A DNA stretch of 64,000 nt from Leptolyngbya sp. 'hensonii' (lineage in GTDB: Bacteria; Cyanobacteriota; Cyanobacteriia; GCF-001939115): NCBI RefSeq assembly GCF_001939115.1, contig NZ_MQTZ01000001.1, positions 24,077 through 88,076 of the forward strand. The letters are read 5' to 3'. The first letter of the stretch is position 1. The number at the start of each line of letters is the position of its first letter. The notes beneath the pieces were generated by a model that worked only from the letters and a program-made list of their open reading frames with translations, made no database searches and was not told the DNA's origin. Below are positions 1-7,774 of the stretch, piece after piece. Both the position numbers and the translations under genes were made by a program.

Positions 1-2
1 TT

Positions 3-824
3 GAGAATACCCTATCTATTTGCGGCTCACCATTGGATGGAATGCAAATTCAAGAGCGGTTCCTGGAGCTAGTCGAGCGGGGAGAAGGCAAGATTGCCTG
101 CGGGTTTAGCGGTAATCCCCAGGATGCAACGGCAGTCCGAGGTGGACCCGTGTTTGAGGTCTTGTTTAATTTCGATACCTATTTGCGGGAAAAGGGCTTG
201 CGCGATCGCTTTGAACTCACTTTCTTTAGCCCCTCTGATGCCCCTGGAAAGCGGCTGGGGGCAGGGGGGCTGGCCCAATTACAACAATTGTTCCAGGAAC
301 GCGGTATTACTATCGTGTCTGGCAAAAAGATCAAGGAATTTACCAGCAGTGGCGTGACCTTTGAGGATGATACTCACGTCGTAACCGATCTCACTGTTTT
401 TACACCGGGAATGACTGGCACACCTATCCTCAAGCAATCTGACCTACCCCTGACCGCAGCAGGGTTTGTCCCCGTCAGCGATACTGCACAGGTAAACGGA
501 TTTGAAAATTGCTATGCGATCGGTGACAGTTCCTATTTTGAGGGACCCGACTGGCGGGCACGACAGGGGCATTTAGCCGAAGTGATGGCACGCACGGCGG
601 CGGAAAATGTTGCCCGACAAGAGCGTGGAGAAGCAGCAACAGCCAGCTTCCGGGAAGAGATTAACCTGCTGTGCATTATGGATACAGGCACAGAAGGTGT
701 CTTTGTCTACCGGGATGAGAACCGAGAAATGGCACCCCGAGGAGCCTGGGCACGCTGGGCAAAACTGGCATGGGAAAAATATTACAAGTTGAATAAATTA
801 GGAAAAGTTCCACGTCTACTATGA
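3..824 (+). CDS. SQR-like FAD/NAD(P)-dependent oxidoreductase, C-terminal part
   Basis: The reading frame is open to the left edge, so the N-terminal FAD-binding Rossmann segment lies outside the window; the TTG at 33 is probably internal. What remains looks like the C-terminal two thirds of a sulfide:quinone oxidoreductase or type II NADH dehydrogenase-like flavoprotein. There is a second-dinucleotide-domain segment (FELTFFSPSD), a TVFTPGMTG turn typical of the flavoprotein fold, and the FENCYAIGDSSYF stretch where the GD aspartate contacts FAD ribose. The C-terminus is amphipathic and basic (WARWAKLAWEKYYKL), as in membrane-associated SQR and NDH-2 enzymes. The expected reaction is electron transfer from sulfide or a similar donor to quinone at the membrane. 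The stop overlaps the next gene by 4 bp (ATGA), so the two are translationally coupled. Exact substrate is uncertain because the redox cysteines cannot all be seen. Confidence 0.75.
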   Translation, partial: ENTLSICGSPLDGMQIQERFLELVERGEGKIACGFSGNPQDATAVRGGPVFEVLFNFDTYLREKGLRDRFELTFFSPSDAPGKRLGAGGLAQLQQLFQERGITIVSGKKIKEFTSSGVTFEDDTHVVTDLTVFTPGMTGTPILKQSDLPLTAAGFVPVSDTAQVNGFENCYAIGDSSYFEGPDWRARQGHLAEVMARTAAENVARQERGEAATASFREEINLLCIMDTGTEGVFVYRDENREMAPRGAWARWAKLAWEKYYKLNKLGKVPRLL

Positions 825-1333
825 ACCAACTTAAAGAATGGGGATTCTCAGGCCATTGGTGGCGCGGTCAGAAAGGCGAATACTGGGTAATCGGTCAAAT
901 AATCCTCTCCATTAGTTTTGCCCTGTTGCCAGTCTACCCAATTGTCGCTGTAGAGACGTTGTCTCCTGTTTGGAAATACATAGGTTGGGGAATCACTGGT
1001 CTTTTTAGCCTAATTTCCGCATTGTTATTACTTTCGGGAGGATTAGAGTTAGGTGCAAATCTTACTCTCTTACCCCACCCTAAAGATAACGGGGAATTGG
1101 TAACCAGTGGAGTTTACGGAGTAGTAAGGCATCCTATTTATAGTGGCGTAGTTTTTTTAGCGATCGCCTACAGTTGCTGGCAATGGAGTTTATTCCATGC
1201 GATCGGTGCCATGCTATTACTACTATTTTTTGACATCAAAGCCAGAAAAGAAGAAGTATGGTTGAAGCACAAATTTTCTGATTATGAAGTTTATCGATCG
1301 CAAGTCAAAAAACTAATTCCCTGGATCTATTAA
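821..1333 (+). CDS. ICMT/PEMT-family membrane methyltransferase
   Basis: A 170-aa integral membrane protein with about four hydrophobic segments (residues roughly 25-45, 50-75, 105-125, 125-142). It carries the signature of the isoprenylcysteine carboxyl methyltransferase / phospholipid methyltransferase superfamily: GVYGVVRHPIYSG near residue 100, then ARKEE and DYEVYRSQ near the C-terminus. Members use S-adenosylmethionine to methylate membrane-embedded or small hydrophobic substrates; the substrate here cannot be read from sequence. It begins inside the stop codon of the flavoprotein gene (ATGA overlap), so both are made from one mRNA. Small ICMT-like proteins beside SQR-like genes may act in sulfur or quinone metabolism, but that is inference. 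Confidence 0.8.
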   Translation: MNQLKEWGFSGHWWRGQKGEYWVIGQIILSISFALLPVYPIVAVETLSPVWKYIGWGITGLFSLISALLLLSGGLELGANLTLLPHPKDNGELVTSGVYGVVRHPIYSGVVFLAIAYSCWQWSLFHAIGAMLLLLFFDIKARKEEVWLKHKFSDYEVYRSQVKKLIPWIY

Positions 1334-1339
1334 GGGAGC

Positions 1340-1543
1340 CATGAAACCGATGGCTATGAAGCGATTTGCGACTAGTTGGAGCGTCAGTTGGGGATTGAGG
1401 CAAAGTATAAAATGGTGCATAAACTAGTGCATTATCGCTTGGAGTCCTCCCCCAAAGTGCCACGACCTGTGAGTGTGGAGCAGTCAAGCCAGTTACGAGA
1501 GGCATATAAAATGGTATTAGTTGCCTCCTGCATCAATGCATGA
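1340..1543 (+). pseudogene. Transposase helix-turn-helix fragment (IS630-like), amber-interrupted
   Basis: Read in one frame, this stretch gives DGYEAICD, then a TAG stop at 1373-1375, then LERQLGIEAKYKMVHKLV and HYRLESSPKVPRPVSVEQ. This resembles the winged-helix DNA-binding part of cyanobacterial IS630-type transposases, where a tryptophan is usual at the stop position (TGG to TAG is one change). Neither the N-terminus nor the DDE catalytic domain is present. It is a decayed fragment left between the flavoprotein operon and the nuclease gene. Confidence 0.6.
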
Positions 1544-1620
1544 TTGCCGCAGCTCGGAAGTTTCTGCGTCCGATCCCGGTAGTTGTGGATGTCAAGGTTT
1601 CTGCCAGTTGGGGTGAATAA
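1531..1620 (+). pseudogene. Possible C-terminal scrap of a family A DNA polymerase
   Basis: An in-frame tail containing MIAAARKFLRPIPVVVDVKV followed by SASWGE and a TAA stop. The pattern of a short helix, IPVVVDVKV strand and SWGE terminus resembles the extreme C-terminus of cyanobacterial family A DNA polymerases (3'-5' exonuclease/polymerase type). Nothing upstream continues the gene; it abuts the transposase fragment in another frame. The assignment rests on about 25 residues, so it is tentative. Confidence 0.35.
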
Positions 1621-1624
1621 CCTG

Positions 1625-2242
1625 CTATACAATAACCAGACGTTTCAGGATTTGCGCGACGGCATACAGTTCATTGCCTTCAGCGGTGCTGAGGGTAAAT
1701 TTGTCTGACAGGGCATAGTGGGAGGAGTCGCGATCGCATTTAACGAACAGGCAATCTTCTCCGGTAGTAATCAGAGCGAACACGGGAGAAATTGGTGCAC
1801 CAACAATATAGGCTAAGGTTTGGGCGATCGCTTGTCGCACACTAAACCCATAGGGTTTACTTTCAATCACAATTAACCAGAGGCGATCGTGAATCACCAA
1901 GGCATCGATCAACCCATCCAGTTGGGTATCACCGTCTTCAATTTCAAACCGGATATATTTTTCACTCCGGACTTGGTAAGGCGGGTCGATGAAGCCCAGG
2001 GTTTCCAGCAGGGGTGACAGCAGAATTAAGTTGACGGTACCTTCAGTGATGGCTCCGCTATCGGCGTAGTAGAGATAACGCTGTTTGAGATGATCGAGCC
2101 TTGCCTTCTCGGTATCGGTCAATGGAGGCAATAGCGCTTTCCATTCGGTGAAAAAGGTGGCATCGGTGCTGGGCACAATGCCTAGCCTCGCGTGGGCTTC
2201 GGTGAGATTGGTAATCGCTTTGGTGATACCGAGGCTAACCAT
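1625..2242 (-). CDS. PD-(D/E)XK nuclease-like protein (type I restriction R-like)
   Basis: 205 aa. The central region reads DTQLDGLIDALVIHDRLWLI followed by VIESKPYGFSVRQAIAQTLA. An acidic residue before a strand, then E-x-K, fits the PD-(D/E)XK nuclease core. The SVRQAIAQTLAYIVGA helix is typical of cyanobacterial proteins annotated as restriction endonuclease subunit R-like. No helicase motor or methylase partner is encoded nearby, so this is not a complete restriction system. It ends 5 bp from the polymerase-like scrap on the other strand and lies in a debris-rich stretch, suggesting horizontal history. Function beyond probable DNA cleavage is unknown. Confidence 0.65.
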   Translation of the reverse strand: MVSLGITKAITNLTEAHARLGIVPSTDATFFTEWKALLPPLTDTEKARLDHLKQRYLYYADSGAITEGTVNLILLSPLLETLGFIDPPYQVRSEKYIRFEIEDGDTQLDGLIDALVIHDRLWLIVIESKPYGFSVRQAIAQTLAYIVGAPISPVFALITTGEDCLFVKCDRDSSHYALSDKFTLSTAEGNELYAVAQILKRLVIV

Positions 2243-2274
2243 CGGAGTTTTAGCAGTGGGGAATGGGTTCTACG

Positions 2275-2340
2275 CTAGCATTCTTCAGCAATATAGTCCC
2301 AAATTTCATCCAGGCCAGCTTCTGCAAGCGGACGTTTAAG
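2275..2340 (-). pseudogene. ParE/RelE-type toxin N-terminal remnant
   Basis: On the minus strand the frame gives KRPLAEAGLDEIWDYIAEEC and a stop. This matches the first helix typical of ParE-family toxins (pattern RPLAEADLDEIWDYIAE). The remaining three quarters of a ParE fold and any antitoxin gene are missing. The rest of 2243-2479 shows nothing recognisable. Confidence 0.4.
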
Positions 2341-2479
2341 GCTACAAAACAGTGTTACGACAGATCTAACCCTATTTCTAGGGTCAATAATTCTAGTTGG
2401 CCTATGACCATGTGCAAGGTTTCCCACCCAGTTTTGCAGGGTGGAAAACAGCGGGAGAGGAAATCGTCCAGTAATCATC

Positions 2480-3316
2480 TCAGCCTGCTTGGCGACCAAT
2501 CACTAATTGAGTACCTGTTCGGCAGTGGAGACAACGGTCGCCCAATTCATGCCACAACATACTGATGGCTTTCATTCCAGTGCAATGGTTGGCACCGATC
2601 AATTGAACCTCATACCGTTTCAAGCGTTCAAGGGTGGCACCGATACGATCGCTACTGGCGTGTAACAGGTGCATGCCACCTAAAACAGCATAAAACTTAC
2701 GTTCACCTGTAATTTCAGCAATGTAATCTAGCGTATTGATCACCCCAGCATGAGCACAACCGAGGATTACAACGAAACCATTCGGTGTTTCCATAAACAG
2801 TGCCTGGTCATCTGGGAGGAGATCCCTATCTGTTCGTTCAGGGTTGCACCAGAACCATCCCTCCGTATTCTCAAGCGGATGATGACGTGGGATTGATCCA
2901 GTGACCCAAACGCCTGGGATGACTTCTGTTGGTCTTTCCGTCCAGACCAAACGATGCACCTGATTACTTAATGCCTGTGCATCCTGTATTGGAGATCCAA
3001 TGTCTCCTCTAGAGCTGTACTTTGGGGCGATCGCCTCTGGATGCAAGAACAAATCTGTTTTACTACTGTGCTTTAACAAGGCGGGCAAACCACCCGTGTG
3101 GTCGTAGTGGCCGTGGCTGATCACAATGGCATCCAGATCCACTAAGGAAATGTTTAAACGTTGAGCATTGTGATGCAAAGCAAACCCCTGTCCCGTGTCG
3201 AAAAGAACGGGATGATCGTCTGTTTCGATCAGAAAGGAAAGTCCATGCTCACTCAGGAGCCCTCGGTCTCCAGCCGTGTTATCCACCAGAACTGTAACAA
3301 CGATGCGTTCAGGCAT
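2480..3316 (-). CDS. MBL-fold metallo-hydrolase (MptA/dihydropterin-type clade)
   Basis: 278 aa from the ATG at 3316, which has a strong GAGGGAG ribosome site six bases upstream; a TTG five codons earlier is less likely. The metal-binding motif HGHYDHTGG is present, with further ligands in the GCAHAGVINT stretch (H after the central beta layer) and in GANHCTG near the C-terminus. The spacing matches the clade that includes the 7,8-dihydropterin-6-methyl-4-(beta-D-ribofuranosyl)-aminobenzene-5-phosphate synthase-like proteins rather than glyoxalase II or persulfide dioxygenase. The natural substrate is unknown. It is divergent from the DUF2892-Rieske gene row and shares that row's upstream region. 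Confidence 0.8.
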   Translation of the reverse strand: MPERIVVTVLVDNTAGDRGLLSEHGLSFLIETDDHPVLFDTGQGFALHHNAQRLNISLVDLDAIVISHGHYDHTGGLPALLKHSSKTDLFLHPEAIAPKYSSRGDIGSPIQDAQALSNQVHRLVWTERPTEVIPGVWVTGSIPRHHPLENTEGWFWCNPERTDRDLLPDDQALFMETPNGFVVILGCAHAGVINTLDYIAEITGERKFYAVLGGMHLLHASSDRIGATLERLKRYEVQLIGANHCTGMKAISMLWHELGDRCLHCRTGTQLVIGRQAG

Positions 3317-3431
3317 TGACGACTCCCTCAAACCCCCATCGGGGGATGCAATTTAGTCCCTGGGATACCGCCGATCGTCCCTATAACCATTAGCTCCGAA
3401 ATACGCACCCATTAAAATTACTTTACTATTC

Positions 3432-3449
3432 TATAACCAATCAGTTATA
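3432..3449. promoter_or_regulatory. Inverted repeat, candidate operator before the DUF2892-Rieske row
   Basis: TATAAC-caatca-GTTATA is a perfect 6-bp-arm inverted repeat about 100 bp upstream of the DUF2892 start and 115 bp upstream of the divergent MBL gene start. A copy of its left half (CTATAACCA) sits exactly 50 bp upstream, at 3381. Size and position suit a dimeric repressor of ArsR or BigR/SqrR type, but no such regulator gene is in the window. Confidence 0.4.
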
Positions 3450-3547
3450 TTAAAGAAGGTTACAAAATGTATTGTTCTCCCCTCAAAATTGCTTCTTGCT
3501 GGATTGCAAAAACCTTTTGCAATCCACTCAACCCTGGAGATGATCTT

Positions 3548-3760
3548 ATGGAAACAAATGTGGGTTTGCTCGATCGCGTGATCCGTGTCCTGTTAGCTTC
3601 GGTGCTGTTGTACCTGGGGCTGTTCCTCTACAGGAGTTCTGCCCTAGGCATTGGGCTGGTTGCCGCAGGTGGCATACTGCTGATAACGGCGCTGGTTGGT
3701 TTTTGCGGTCTTTATCGCCTCCTGGGCATCTACACCAACCAAACTAATAAGCAACTGTAG
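3548..3760 (+). CDS. DUF2892 (YgaP transmembrane-like) inner membrane protein
   Basis: 70 aa from the ATG at 3548 (preceded by CTGGAGA); an upstream in-frame start at 3467 would add 27 residues unlike the family. The sequence begins METNVGLLDRVIRVLLASVL and contains two hydrophobic segments, ending in the GFCGLYRLLGI turn typical of DUF2892. In other bacteria this domain is found fused or adjacent to rhodanese domains and next to sulfide- or thiosulfate-related genes. It is probably an inner-membrane component of the redox row that follows (DUF302, Rieske, NifX-like), all in the same direction with gaps of 17-54 bp. Confidence 0.8.
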   Translation: METNVGLLDRVIRVLLASVLLYLGLFLYRSSALGIGLVAAGGILLITALVGFCGLYRLLGIYTNQTNKQL

Positions 3761-3795
3761 AAGCATTGACTCATTGATTCTTTGAGGAAACCACT

Positions 3796-4224
3796 ATGAC
3801 TTACCACTTCAGCAAGGTTGTTGATGCCTCCTTTCAAGAAGCGATCACCCAAGTCACCGAATCTCTCAAACAGGAAGGCATGGGCATATTGACCGAAATT
3901 GATGTGCAAGCTGCCTTCAAGAAGAAACTGGACATCGAGTTTCACCAATACAAAATTCTGGGAGCCTGTCATCCTCAAATTGCCTATCAAATGATCCAAA
4001 CCGATGACAAAGCGGGTGTATTGTATCCCTGCAATGTCGTGGTGCAAGAACACGAGGATGGCAGAGTAGAAGTCTCAGCGGTTGATCCGTTGATGATGTT
4101 CCTGTCCCTGCACAGTCCGAGAGCAAAAGAAATTGCGATCGAGGCCAGTCAAAAAATGCAACGGGTGATCGATCGCCTGCCTCAAGCAACCTTGAGTGCT
4201 TCGCAAGCTGCATACACTATTTAA
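3796..4224 (+). CDS. DUF302 domain protein
   Basis: 142 aa, with ribosome site GAGGAA seven bases before the ATG. Residues about 30-100 form a DUF302 domain: GILTEIDVQAAFKKKL, then YKILGACHPQIAYQMI and the VLYPCNVVVQE strand. The conserved LGACxPxxA signature is intact. DUF302 proteins are small soluble proteins of uncertain function, recurrent in sulfur-oxidation and metal-stress neighbourhoods. It lies between DUF2892 (35 bp gap) and the Rieske gene (17 bp gap), so co-transcription is very likely. Confidence 0.85.
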   Translation: MTYHFSKVVDASFQEAITQVTESLKQEGMGILTEIDVQAAFKKKLDIEFHQYKILGACHPQIAYQMIQTDDKAGVLYPCNVVVQEHEDGRVEVSAVDPLMMFLSLHSPRAKEIAIEASQKMQRVIDRLPQATLSASQAAYTI

Positions 4225-4241
4225 AGTCAAGGAGATTCATC

Positions 4242-4778
4242 ATGGACGACAGTATGTCGCTCGAAAACCCATCCCTATCCCGGCGACAACTCCTCAATTT
4301 TCTAACCGGAGCGACTGTTGCTGCTACTGCTGGTTCCGCTCTCTACGCAGTTGGCAAATTCTTCATTCCTCCCGCAGAGTCAACCGGAGCAGGGGGGGCC
4401 ATTCTCGCTAAAGATATTCTCGGAAATCCAATCCCAGCAAGGCAAATCTTGGCAGAGGCATCCGGAACTCGTGCCCTAGTTGCAGGTCTGGCAGGAGAAC
4501 CCACTTACCTGGTCGTCCAAGAAGATAACACGCTGGATGCTATGGGAATTGTGGATAACTGCACCCACCTGGGCTGCACCTTCCCCTGGAATCCGATGGA
4601 TCAGCAGTTTCAATGTCCCTGTCATGGCTCTCTCTATGCCCCTGATGGCACAGTAGTTCGTGGCCCAGCTCCCCTTCCCCTCAAAATTGTTCACGTTGCT
4701 GTCATCGATAACAACATTTTGATCTCACCCTGGACAGAACCCGATCCTCGCACTGGAGAAACCCCCTGGTGGGTTTGA
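4242..4778 (+). CDS. petC: Rieske [2Fe-2S] protein, cytochrome b6f type (PetC-like)
   Basis: 178 aa, the usual PetC length, with AAGGAG seven bases before the ATG. The N-terminus has a twin-arginine-like SRRQLLNFLTGATVAA stretch that serves as membrane anchor. Cluster-binding motifs CTHLGCT (about residue 107) and CPCHGS (about 127) provide two Cys and two His ligands plus the disulfide cysteines. The C-terminal proline-rich loop (RGPAPLPLKI) is typical. The canonical petC lies beside petA in cyanobacteria; here the neighbours are DUF302 and a NifX-like gene, so this is probably a second, condition-specific PetC paralogue. It would accept electrons from plastoquinol at the lumenal face. The paralogue status is inferred from context only. 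Confidence 0.85.
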   Translation: MDDSMSLENPSLSRRQLLNFLTGATVAATAGSALYAVGKFFIPPAESTGAGGAILAKDILGNPIPARQILAEASGTRALVAGLAGEPTYLVVQEDNTLDAMGIVDNCTHLGCTFPWNPMDQQFQCPCHGSLYAPDGTVVRGPAPLPLKIVHVAVIDNNILISPWTEPDPRTGETPWWV

Positions 4779-4832
4779 TTCGGGTTGCCCATATCCAAGA
4801 ACTTTTCTCTCTTTTGAATCACCAAGAACTTT

Positions 4833-5246
4833 ATGAAAATTGCCGTATCCAGTCAAAACCAGACCAGCGTAACTGCCCATCTTGGACATTGTCAAAAATT
4901 CTGGATTTATGACGTAGACAACGCCACCATTCAAACCAAAGAACTGCTCAAGCTTACCAAAGACCAGAGCTTTCATGAAAGTTCCTCCAAAGACCCTCAC
5001 CCACTGGATGGGATCCAGGTTCTGATTAGCGGCAGTATGGGACGTGGCCTAGCCCGCCGTCTGGAATCCAAAGGCATTCAACCGATTATCACGCCTGAAA
5101 CTGACCCGGATACAGCCATCACTGCCTATCTTGCGGGTTCTCTTGTAGTCATGACTCCAGAGGAGGTTGAGCATCACCATGACGTAGACCCACTTGTTGT
5201 CCCTCAGGTCGATCGAGACACTGGGAGTAGTAGCTGCCACGAGTAA
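4833..5246 (+). CDS. NifX/NifB-type iron-molybdenum cofactor domain protein
   Basis: 137 aa. Residues 1-110 match the dinitrogenase iron-molybdenum cofactor (NifX/NafY/VnfX) fold: MKIAVSSQN start, TAHLGHCQKFWIYDV, then LDGIQVLISGSMGRGLARRL and AYLAGSL. The short C-terminal tail is rich in His, Asp and Cys (EVEHHHDVDP and SSSCHE), a possible metal-binding tail. There is no nitrogenase gene in the window, and stand-alone members occur in non-diazotrophs with Fe-S and redox genes. It is the last gene of the row beginning with DUF2892; the stop is followed by about 500 bp without genes. Confidence 0.8.
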   Translation: MKIAVSSQNQTSVTAHLGHCQKFWIYDVDNATIQTKELLKLTKDQSFHESSSKDPHPLDGIQVLISGSMGRGLARRLESKGIQPIITPETDPDTAITAYLAGSLVVMTPEEVEHHHDVDPLVVPQVDRDTGSSSCHE

Positions 5247-5746
5247 CGGTAACAACAACATTTTGGCGTTGCTGCATCGCACTATGATTTCGCTGGATTC
5301 CAGATGGAGTGCCAAGGCTTCCAGAAATCGTCTCATAGACAAGTTCAGCAACGCCCAACTTTTTTCATTAGGAAATTTATAATCTTCACCGCAGCTCATC
5401 CAAAGCTGTTTGTAAATTTCTGTACATTTTTATACAGAATTCATGGCATGAAAGTTGTGAAATTCATACTTAATCAATATTCAATTCAAGTGATGAAATT
5501 TGGCTCAGGGCTGCCTGATTAGTGCAGAAATAGGGTAGGTTCTCCCTTCAAGGAGACTGTTACATTGATCTGAACTTCCCACTTACAATGCTACTTGTAC
5601 CCCCCCACACCTGGGGATGGAAATATGGGACGGTAATCAGGTAGTCAGGTAGTTGATCTATCCTGCAGGGCAAACTTGCAGTTTATGATGCAACTTTTTT
5701 GCTGTTTTTCAACCCCTGGACTGTTTTCGTTTGAGGTATTTCCAAA
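5247..5746. other. Intergenic region: amt upstream region
   Basis: No credible coding sequence. The left half should hold the end of the redox transcript, although no clear terminator hairpin is evident. The middle holds a perfect NtcA-type box (separate entry). From about 5470 to 5746 is an apparently long leader of the ammonium transporter mRNA, AT-rich, in which no riboswitch was recognised. Confidence 0.5.
5419..5438 (+). promoter_or_regulatory. NtcA binding box upstream of amt
   Basis: TCTGTA-N8-TACAGA, containing exactly GTA-N8-TAC at 5422-5435 with 6-bp symmetric arms, the consensus for the cyanobacterial nitrogen regulator NtcA. A -10-like hexamer TGAAAT lies 22 bp downstream (5458-5463), the spacing of NtcA-activated class II promoters. 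The target is the ammonium transporter gene starting at 5747, a typical NtcA-regulated gene. Confidence 0.75.
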
Positions 5747-7372
5747 ATGATGCTAAAGCTACCTGGAAAACGATCGAGGCGTAAGCGCTATGCTTTGCCC
5801 AAAATGGACAGATGGCTGTCTGCGCTTTCCGAATATGGTCAAGAAATTCAGAGACTTGCGCCGACTTGGCAGGCTTGCATTCCCCTGGCCTGTTTAATTG
5901 TTCTGTTCTGGGGAATGGCTGCTGTTGCCCAAGATCCTCCCAAAGTTGAGGATGTTGCGAAGACAGTTGAGACCTTGAAAGTCGGGCTAGATACCCTGTG
6001 GGTTATGGTTGCCGGAATGCTGGTCTTCTTCATGAATGCCGGATTCGGCATGCTGGAAACTGGTTTCTGCCGACAGAAAAACGCAGTGAATGTTCTAGCA
6101 AAGAACCTGATTGTTTTTGCCCTGTCCACCATCGCTTTCTGGGTGATTGGATTTGGCCTGATGTTTGGTAACACCAGTGGCGGCTTCTTTGGTTCTGAAG
6201 GGCTGTTCTTTCTGAGTGGTGCTGATAATAGTCCTGCTGTAGCGGATTACGCGGGGGCTTACAAGTCTATCAGTTGGGCAGGTGTGCCCTTGATGGCCAA
6301 GTTTTTCTTCCAACTGGTATTCGCTGGTACTGCAGCCACGATCGTCTCAGGAGCGGTGGCTGAACGAATTAAGTTCGTGGATTTCCTGATTTTCAGTCTT
6401 TTCCTGGTGGGCATCGCCTATCCCCTCACTGGCCATTGGATCTGGGGTGGAGGCTGGATTGCCAATATGTTTAAAGATGCCAGTGGGACAACGACTCTAG
6501 GCTTTTGGGACTTCGCTGGCTCCACAGTCGTTCACTCGGTGGGAGGCTGGGCTGCATTGATGGGTGCCGCGTTTCTGGGTCCCCGGATTGGTAAGTTCAA
6601 TAGCGATGGTTCGCCGAGTGCGCTTCCTGGGCACAACATGGCGATCGCCACCCTGGGTTGTCTGATCCTCTGGCTGGGCTGGTTTGGGTTCAACCCCGGT
6701 TCTACGATGGCCGTTGGAGATGGCTCTTTGCTGGCTCACATTGCAATTACCACAAACACGGCTGCGGCCTTTGGCGGCGTTGCTGCCACGATGACAGCCT
6801 GGTTCCTGCTGGGTAAGCCTGACCTGTCGATGATCATCAACGGAATTCTGGCGGGTTTGGTGGGTATCACCGCTCCCTGTGCCTGGGTCACGGTTCCCTC
6901 CGCAGCCGTCATTGGTATCGTGGCTGGTGTGCTAGTTGTGTTTGCGGTCGGTTTCTTCGATCGTCTGAAGATTGATGACCCTGTGGGTGCTATTTCCGTT
7001 CACCTGGTTTGTGGTGTTTGGGGTACCCTGGCCGTTGGTTTGTTTGCAGTTGGGCCTGGGAAAGGAACTGGTGCGCTGGCTTATACAGCAGGTCCAGCTG
7101 CTGGGTTATTCGCCAACGGTGGCTTCAGTCAATTGGGGGTCCAACTGATTGGGGCACTTTCCGTGGGAGGTACGATCGTGTTGTTATCTAGCATTGTCTG
7201 GTTTGGCCTCAAACTACTGTTAGGTATTCGGGTTTCTGCCGAAGAGGAACTGCATGGCCTCGATATTGGCGAACATGGTATGGAAGCTTACAGCGGGTTT
7301 ATGAAGGAGTCCACAGTGGTGTCTTCTCCGATTTCTGCTTCTGATAAGGGTATTACCAGTACCTCCTACTAA
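5747..7372 (+). CDS. amt: Ammonium transporter (Amt family)
   Basis: 541 aa, with GAGG fourteen bases upstream of the first ATG; a shorter start at MDRWLSAL (residue 20) is possible. After a basic N-terminus and a signal-like hydrophobic segment ending near [10 protein letters not shown] come about eleven transmembrane helices. Family hallmarks are visible: the [13 protein letters not shown] first helix, [15 protein letters not shown] with the substrate-site Asp and the first pore His, and [20 protein letters not shown] with the second pore His. It imports ammonium across the plasma membrane. The NtcA box 310 bp upstream indicates induction under nitrogen limitation. No PII gene follows. Confidence 0.93.
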   Translation: MMLKLPGKRSRRKRYALPKMDRWLSALSEYGQEIQRLAPTWQACIPLACLIVLFWGMAAVAQDPPKVEDVAKTVETLKVGLDTLWVMVAGMLVFFMNAGFGMLETGFCRQKNAVNVLAKNLIVFALSTIAFWVIGFGLMFGNTSGGFFGSEGLFFLSGADNSPAVADYAGAYKSISWAGVPLMAKFFFQLVFAGTAATIVSGAVAERIKFVDFLIFSLFLVGIAYPLTGHWIWGGGWIANMFKDASGTTTLGFWDFAGSTVVHSVGGWAALMGAAFLGPRIGKFNSDGSPSALPGHNMAIATLGCLILWLGWFGFNPGSTMAVGDGSLLAHIAITTNTAAAFGGVAATMTAWFLLGKPDLSMIINGILAGLVGITAPCAWVTVPSAAVIGIVAGVLVVFAVGFFDRLKIDDPVGAISVHLVCGVWGTLAVGLFAVGPGKGTGALAYTAGPAAGLFANGGFSQLGVQLIGALSVGGTIVLLSSIVWFGLKLLLGIRVSAEEELHGLDIGEHGMEAYSGFMKESTVVSSPISASDKGITSTSY

Positions 7373-7774
7373 TTGATTTAAGCTAGGCCTATTGCCTGAT
7401 CACTATATAAACTATCACTTGCATGAGTTTTATCAGGGGTGCGGGGGCTGAGTCCCTCCACCCTTTATTTTTGGCATTAATATACTGGCCCATCTCCCGT
7501 TCTGGGTACACAGTAGCCCTTTGGGGGAGAAGGGGCTGGGGGCTGTAGACGCGCAGCGGCTTCCCCTTGGGTGGGCAACCTTGCAAAACTGGGATGCTCT
7601 CTCTCTGTTACCGTGCATGCATAGTTCCCCCTTGGGAAGGCGCAAGGCTGGGGTGGGTTGAGAAGACAACTCATCTAGCCAGGTATAACCTGCTTTCCTC
7701 CCTTCAACAGATGGGCAAAGACCCTATTCCCCTCTACTGTGGGATAGAATCTTTGGGAAGAATTGCTAGCAACC
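7373..7774. other. Intergenic region with cyanobacterial-type repeat sequence
   Basis: Not convincingly coding in any frame; the short overlapping frames here are low-complexity and mutually shadowing. Around 7545-7575 it contains TAGACGCGCAGCGGCTTCCC, which resembles an interspersed repeat common between genes in Nostoc-like and Leptolyngbya-like genomes. It also contains several G-runs with partial inverted symmetry. It should hold the end of amt and the promoter of the trehalose synthase gene; a TATAAC hexamer at 7684 is a possible -10. Confidence 0.4.
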
